A stretch of 15,031 nt of DNA from Promethearchaeota archaeon (GTDB lineage: Archaea; Asgardarchaeota; Lokiarchaeia; Sigynarchaeales; SOKP01). The first letter of the stretch is position 1. Each line of letters begins with the position of its first letter. The stretch lies in assembly GCA_016839845.1 (NCBI GenBank), contig JAEOTL010000041.1, positions 1-15,031 of the forward strand, in the 5' to 3' direction. The notes under the pieces were generated by a model. It had not been told where the DNA came from. It ran no database searches and saw only the letters and a list, made by a program, of their open reading frames with translations. Shown here one piece after another: positions 12,303-15,031 of the stretch. The position numbers were made by a program, and so were the translations under genes.

Positions 12303-12488
12303 CCCTTACTTACCATCCCGTTATACGCTCTAAACCCTCAGACTCTAAGCCTGAATCCTTAGATCCTCTTTCGACTGCCACACACTCGTGCGGTTGAGAA
12401 TAGCGGGCTAAATAGGTCGCCCGAAAGCTTCCTACGTACACCCCTATCTCACCAAGCCCGTCTTATACGGGGGCACTCGTCTCGAATT

Positions 12489-14231
12489 TTAAGTAAAAAT
12501 TTCATTAATTACAGTTTTGAGCGCGGGGGGCTTGTCGAGTTCTAACATCTCGCTTGTTTTGACTGACTTATTGAGGGCTTCCCAAATTTCTGAATTCTGT
12601 CTTATAGTTTCAGTAAAGCGTGTTAATTTCTGCAACGCGGGATAAGATTGCCCCTTAATGACATAACACGCCAAAAAAGGCTCAACTGGATTGATGAGGA
12701 TAGTGTTTTCCCCGATTCGGATACGATCAATTGATTTTGAAAATAGCTCAGAACTCCATGTATTAAATGCTGACATAAACGAGCTGAAAATGCCCTCAGT
12801 GTCCCAATCACTTTCAAACGAATGATTAAAATATGGGATTCCACTGTCATCCATAATAAGGAGTAATATTGGCTCTTCATTGACCAATTCGGGAGGATCT
12901 ACTGCACGTATACCTCGCATCTGATCTGTAAAAGCATCAAAAGAGGCTAACTCTATTCTCTCAGCTATAGGTGCTTCAGTTTTTTTAATTTCATCCCACA
13001 TATTTTGTTGTCTTAGTAAAAGATCGTGCTCCGTCGAGATCATCTGGGCAATTAGGAGGAACCCACGCAATTCAGCGACATGTTGTGCTTCTGTTAATAA
13101 TCTTTTTGCTTTGTCAAATTCCAGTTGGATTAATGCCAGCTTTGCTTCAAAAATTTTACTTGTAGCTAAAAACATATACGAGTGAGTTTTTTCTGTAATA
13201 TTTTGAAAGCGAGTGAGTAACGGATTTAATTCATCCAACACTTCTAAACTATTGGATAATCTTAGTTCTTCAAGAAGAAAGGTTAAATAAGTCATTAAAG
13301 CCGCAAGATAAATTACAGGGTTGGAAATATTGTCTTCAATAACACCTTTCAGTAAAGACTCTGCTTCAGCACGATCTCTCGATCTTCCACTTAATTTTAG
13401 GATTAATGCCTTTGATGCCATATAAGTGTGCTTAAGGTATTGACTTGTCTTCTTCTGTTCTGAAATTATTTGTAAACGCTTTAAATAGCCTTGAGCTTGA
13501 GGAAGAGATCCTATTGAAACGTATAAGAGTATTAGAGTAATTAAAGACATCCCTATTATAAGGGTAAATTCAATTTTTTCCGCCAATTCAAGGCCACGGT
13601 CAAGAAACGCTATTGCAGTCTCATTCTCGCCCAAATATTGGTAAGCTACTCCAAGCTGATTTAAATTGAGAGTTATTAGATGTGTAATCTTCTGACTCTC
13701 AGCAAGTTCGAGACTTTTTTTGCAATATTTTATAGATTGGTGTAGTTCTCCCTTCCAATAATAAGTTACTCCTAATTGATATAAAGCAGTGACTCTTGTT
13801 ATAGGTAAGATTTCCTGAATAGATAAACTTTGTTTATTGAAGTCTATAGCAAGATCTAGTTTTCCCTTATAGTTATAAACATTACCCATAAAGCAAAGAC
13901 CAGCAGCAATACCTTGTTTATTATTCTCTTCTTCCCAAAGCTGTAAACTCTTCATTCCGTATTCTGAGCCCTTGTCAAAATCACCCTTTTGAAGGTAAGT
14001 ACCCCCAAGATTCCTATAACTCCTCGCAATTAAATTTTTTATCCCAATTTTCTCATAAAATTCCATACATTTCTGTTGCACTGCTAATGCTTTATCAACA
14101 TTTCCTCTTAATGATTGGAATGAGGCCTGATCTTCGAATTTAGCAAGAGTTTTTAGAGCTTGCTCAATCTGAGCTTCATTTATTAGTTGGTCTACTTGCT
14201 CTAAATCCTCGGGGAGTGAAATATTGGACAT
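12489..14231 (-). CDS. Large TPR protein with C-terminal alpha/beta (longin-like) domain
   Basis: A 580-residue cytoplasmic protein. Tetratricopeptide repeats are clear at about 68-103, 108-141, 148-181 and 188-221 (A-x-x-x-L-G-x-x-Y-x-x-x-G patterns such as RNLGGTYLQKGDFDKG and NQLGVAYQYLGENETA). Weaker repeats extend to about 400. TPR superhelices bind peptides and hold complexes together. After a linker (about 405-450), residues 452-550 form a separate domain: strand EPILLLIMDDSGIPYF, helix GIFSSFMSAFNTWSSEL, strands IDRIRIGENTILIN and FLACYVIKGQ, then helix PALQKLTRFTETIRQ. This order recalls longin/roadblock-like domains that dock on small GTPases (inference only). The N-terminus matches the truncated gene at 9541, and both share a 22-base promoter sequence. 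The divergent neighbour is a PKD surface protein. Partners are unknown. Confidence 0.88.
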   Translation of the reverse strand: MSNISLPEDLEQVDQLINEAQIEQALKTLAKFEDQASFQSLRGNVDKALAVQQKCMEFYEKIGIKNLIARSYRNLGGTYLQKGDFDKGSEYGMKSLQLWEEENNKQGIAAGLCFMGNVYNYKGKLDLAIDFNKQSLSIQEILPITRVTALYQLGVTYYWKGELHQSIKYCKKSLELAESQKITHLITLNLNQLGVAYQYLGENETAIAFLDRGLELAEKIEFTLIIGMSLITLILLYVSIGSLPQAQGYLKRLQIISEQKKTSQYLKHTYMASKALILKLSGRSRDRAEAESLLKGVIEDNISNPVIYLAALMTYLTFLLEELRLSNSLEVLDELNPLLTRFQNITEKTHSYMFLATSKIFEAKLALIQLEFDKAKRLLTEAQHVAELRGFLLIAQMISTEHDLLLRQQNMWDEIKKTEAPIAERIELASFDAFTDQMRGIRAVDPPELVNEEPILLLIMDDSGIPYFNHSFESDWDTEGIFSSFMSAFNTWSSELFSKSIDRIRIGENTILINPVEPFLACYVIKGQSYPALQKLTRFTETIRQNSEIWEALNKSVKTSEMLELDKPPALKTVINEIFT

Positions 14232-14277
14232 CTCCAGTAAACGTAAAAACTATAAGATTAAAAATAAGGAAGAATGG

Positions 14278-14299
14278 TTTCCTTAAAAGCCTTTTGTAC
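14278..14299 (-). promoter_or_regulatory. Promoter sequence shared with the truncated TPR gene, copy 2
   Basis: Identical over 22 bases to 9587-9608 and placed 47 bases before ATG 14231. It contains a BRE-like AAAAGG and a TATA-like CTTTTAAGG on the minus strand. The flanking GGAAGA on the gene side is shared too, while the rest of the leader differs. Confidence 0.7.
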
Positions 14300-14316
14300 A
14301 CTTTTATCTATTTTTT

Positions 14317-14326
14317 CTTTAAATAG
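14317..14326 (+). promoter_or_regulatory. TATA box of the PKD surface-protein gene
   Basis: CTTTAAATAG is centred about 43 bases before ATG 14365, which implies a leader of about 15-18 bases. It sits only 18 bases from the TPR promoter on the other strand. Confidence 0.5.
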
Positions 14327-14364
14327 CCTGAGAAATACATTCAAAAAAAGACCAAACATTAATA

Positions 14365-15031
14365 ATGAATTTCGATCGAATAAGACAATTCCTAAAAAAA
14401 CTCCCAGTAAACAAGATTACAGTCGGAGCATACACAATTATTATTATTATTCTAATTTCATATTTCGTTAGCAATCCTAATCCAGATTTTAATTACGAAA
14501 TAGTAGATTTTTCACTTGAGGAGGAAGATGATACGTTTCGAACGGGTTACCCAATTACCTTTAAATGGGAAATTATAGGTTTTGTTCCACAAGCTGTCAT
14601 AAATTGGGGTGATGGAAATGTAGAAACAATACTCAATCATTTTAATCAAGAAAAGGGAACGCATTTTAAAATTATGAACCATAGCTACTTGCTACAAGGA
14701 AAATATTTTCCAAAATTACAAATATGGGACCATCTAGGAAGAGAATATGCTAAATCTTGTGAGTTAGTGATACAAAATGATATGCTTCAATTTAATATTA
14801 GCATTACTCCTTCATATCAAGTGTTTGAAGATGAGGAAGTCGTGATTAGTATTGAGAATCTTTTCGAGCTTAATAAGGGAATAAGGGAAGATATTGAAAA
14901 TCTCACTTATTTCTATGATTTTGGTGATTCCCAACTCACATCAGAAGAATCATCTCTAAAACATAAATGGAAAAATGAAGGGATGTATCCCCTAACTATT
15001 GGCATAATTGATTCTCAAGGTACTATAAGTA
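14365..15031 (+). CDS. Membrane-anchored PKD-domain surface protein, 3' end outside window
   Basis: The frame is open for 222 codons from ATG 14365 to the right edge. A short basic N-terminus (MNFDRIRQFLKKLPVNK) precedes one transmembrane helix (about 18-36, with five isoleucines in a row), so the rest probably lies outside the cell. Two PKD-like Ig-fold domains follow. The first, about 44-137, has the signature INWGDGNVET, HSYLLQGKY and LQIWDHLGRE. The second, starting about 140, has FYDFGDSQLTSEE, HKWKNEGMYPLTIGIIDSQG. Such domains are common in archaeal cell-surface and adhesion proteins. The gene diverges from the TPR gene with 133 bases between starts. The remainder, and any catalytic domain, lie beyond the window. 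Confidence 0.82.
   Translation, partial: MNFDRIRQFLKKLPVNKITVGAYTIIIIILISYFVSNPNPDFNYEIVDFSLEEEDDTFRTGYPITFKWEIIGFVPQAVINWGDGNVETILNHFNQEKGTHFKIMNHSYLLQGKYFPKLQIWDHLGREYAKSCELVIQNDMLQFNISITPSYQVFEDEEVVISIENLFELNKGIREDIENLTYFYDFGDSQLTSEESSLKHKWKNEGMYPLTIGIIDSQGTIS

Larger units (their letters stand above)
11865..12488. other. Gene-free stretch: GYD promoter, repeat copy B, GC-richer block
   Basis: No supported gene. It holds the GYD promoter, full repeat copy B, and from about 12303 to 12488 a block visibly richer in G and C with short stems, for example CCCGT-CTTAT-ACGGG at 12457-12471. The minus strand of that block has an open frame of 50 codons (12310-12462) without ATG that I do not recognise. 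Confidence 0.5.

Noticed and set aside
12303..12488. Group II intron remnant or tRNA in the GC-richer block
   Set aside because: I looked for a domain V-like hairpin, an intron-type start and a tRNA T-loop and found none.

Overview
The window is AT-rich archaeal DNA, most probably from an Asgard archaeon. Three observations point that way. First, there is a schizorhodopsin, a rhodopsin family described from Asgard archaea. Second, most starts have an archaeal TATA-like box about 25-30 bases upstream and few have Shine-Dalgarno sites. Third, there are long TPR proteins and a membrane-anchored PKD-type surface protein. The assignment is an inference from gene content; no rRNA, tRNA or other universal marker is present.

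Layout. 1-2152: an M28-family metallopeptidase (runs off the left edge) and an alpha/beta hydrolase, both on the minus strand. 2711-3319: the schizorhodopsin (plus). It keeps the retinal lysine and the Phe-Ser-Glu triad of light-driven inward proton pumps. 3528-4557: a SnoaL-like protein and a four-histidine b-type membrane cytochrome resembling the ferric-reductase membrane domain (minus). 4896-7089: a broken two-domain GNAT acetyltransferase (one frameshift plus one in-frame TAG), a small winged-helix protein and an aminoglycoside-phosphotransferase-like kinase (plus). 7148-11864: small accessory genes in mixed orientation: SnoaL-like, zinc-finger membrane protein, nucleotidyltransferase behind a truncated TPR gene, Nudix hydrolase, zinc-ribbon membrane protein, four-helix membrane protein and GYD-domain protein. 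12489-14231: a 580-residue TPR protein with a C-terminal alpha/beta domain. 14365 to the end: a divergent PKD-type surface protein, cut by the edge.

The main unexplained structure is a family of intergenic repeats built from three modules, here called alpha, beta and gamma. Two nearly complete copies (8155-8563 and 11940-12302) carry alpha-beta-gamma in that order. Seven partial copies are scattered from 3.4 to 11.5 kb. All copies found lie in the same orientation, whatever the direction of the neighbouring genes. Between 7.5 and 12.3 kb every gap between genes or gene pairs carries at least one module, so the region looks like single genes set between repeat units. Read on the minus strand, gamma resembles a ribosome-binding site plus ATG and beta resembles the 3' end of a small membrane-protein gene. 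Decayed copies of such a gene are one explanation; a non-autonomous mobile element or a structured RNA are others.

The genes do not form one obvious pathway. The rhodopsin (proton movement), the cytochrome (electron transfer) and the many small enzymes and membrane proteins suggest an accessory region of a light-exposed archaeon. Signs of turnover are the broken GNAT gene, the truncated TPR gene that shares a promoter sequence with the large TPR gene, and the repeats.
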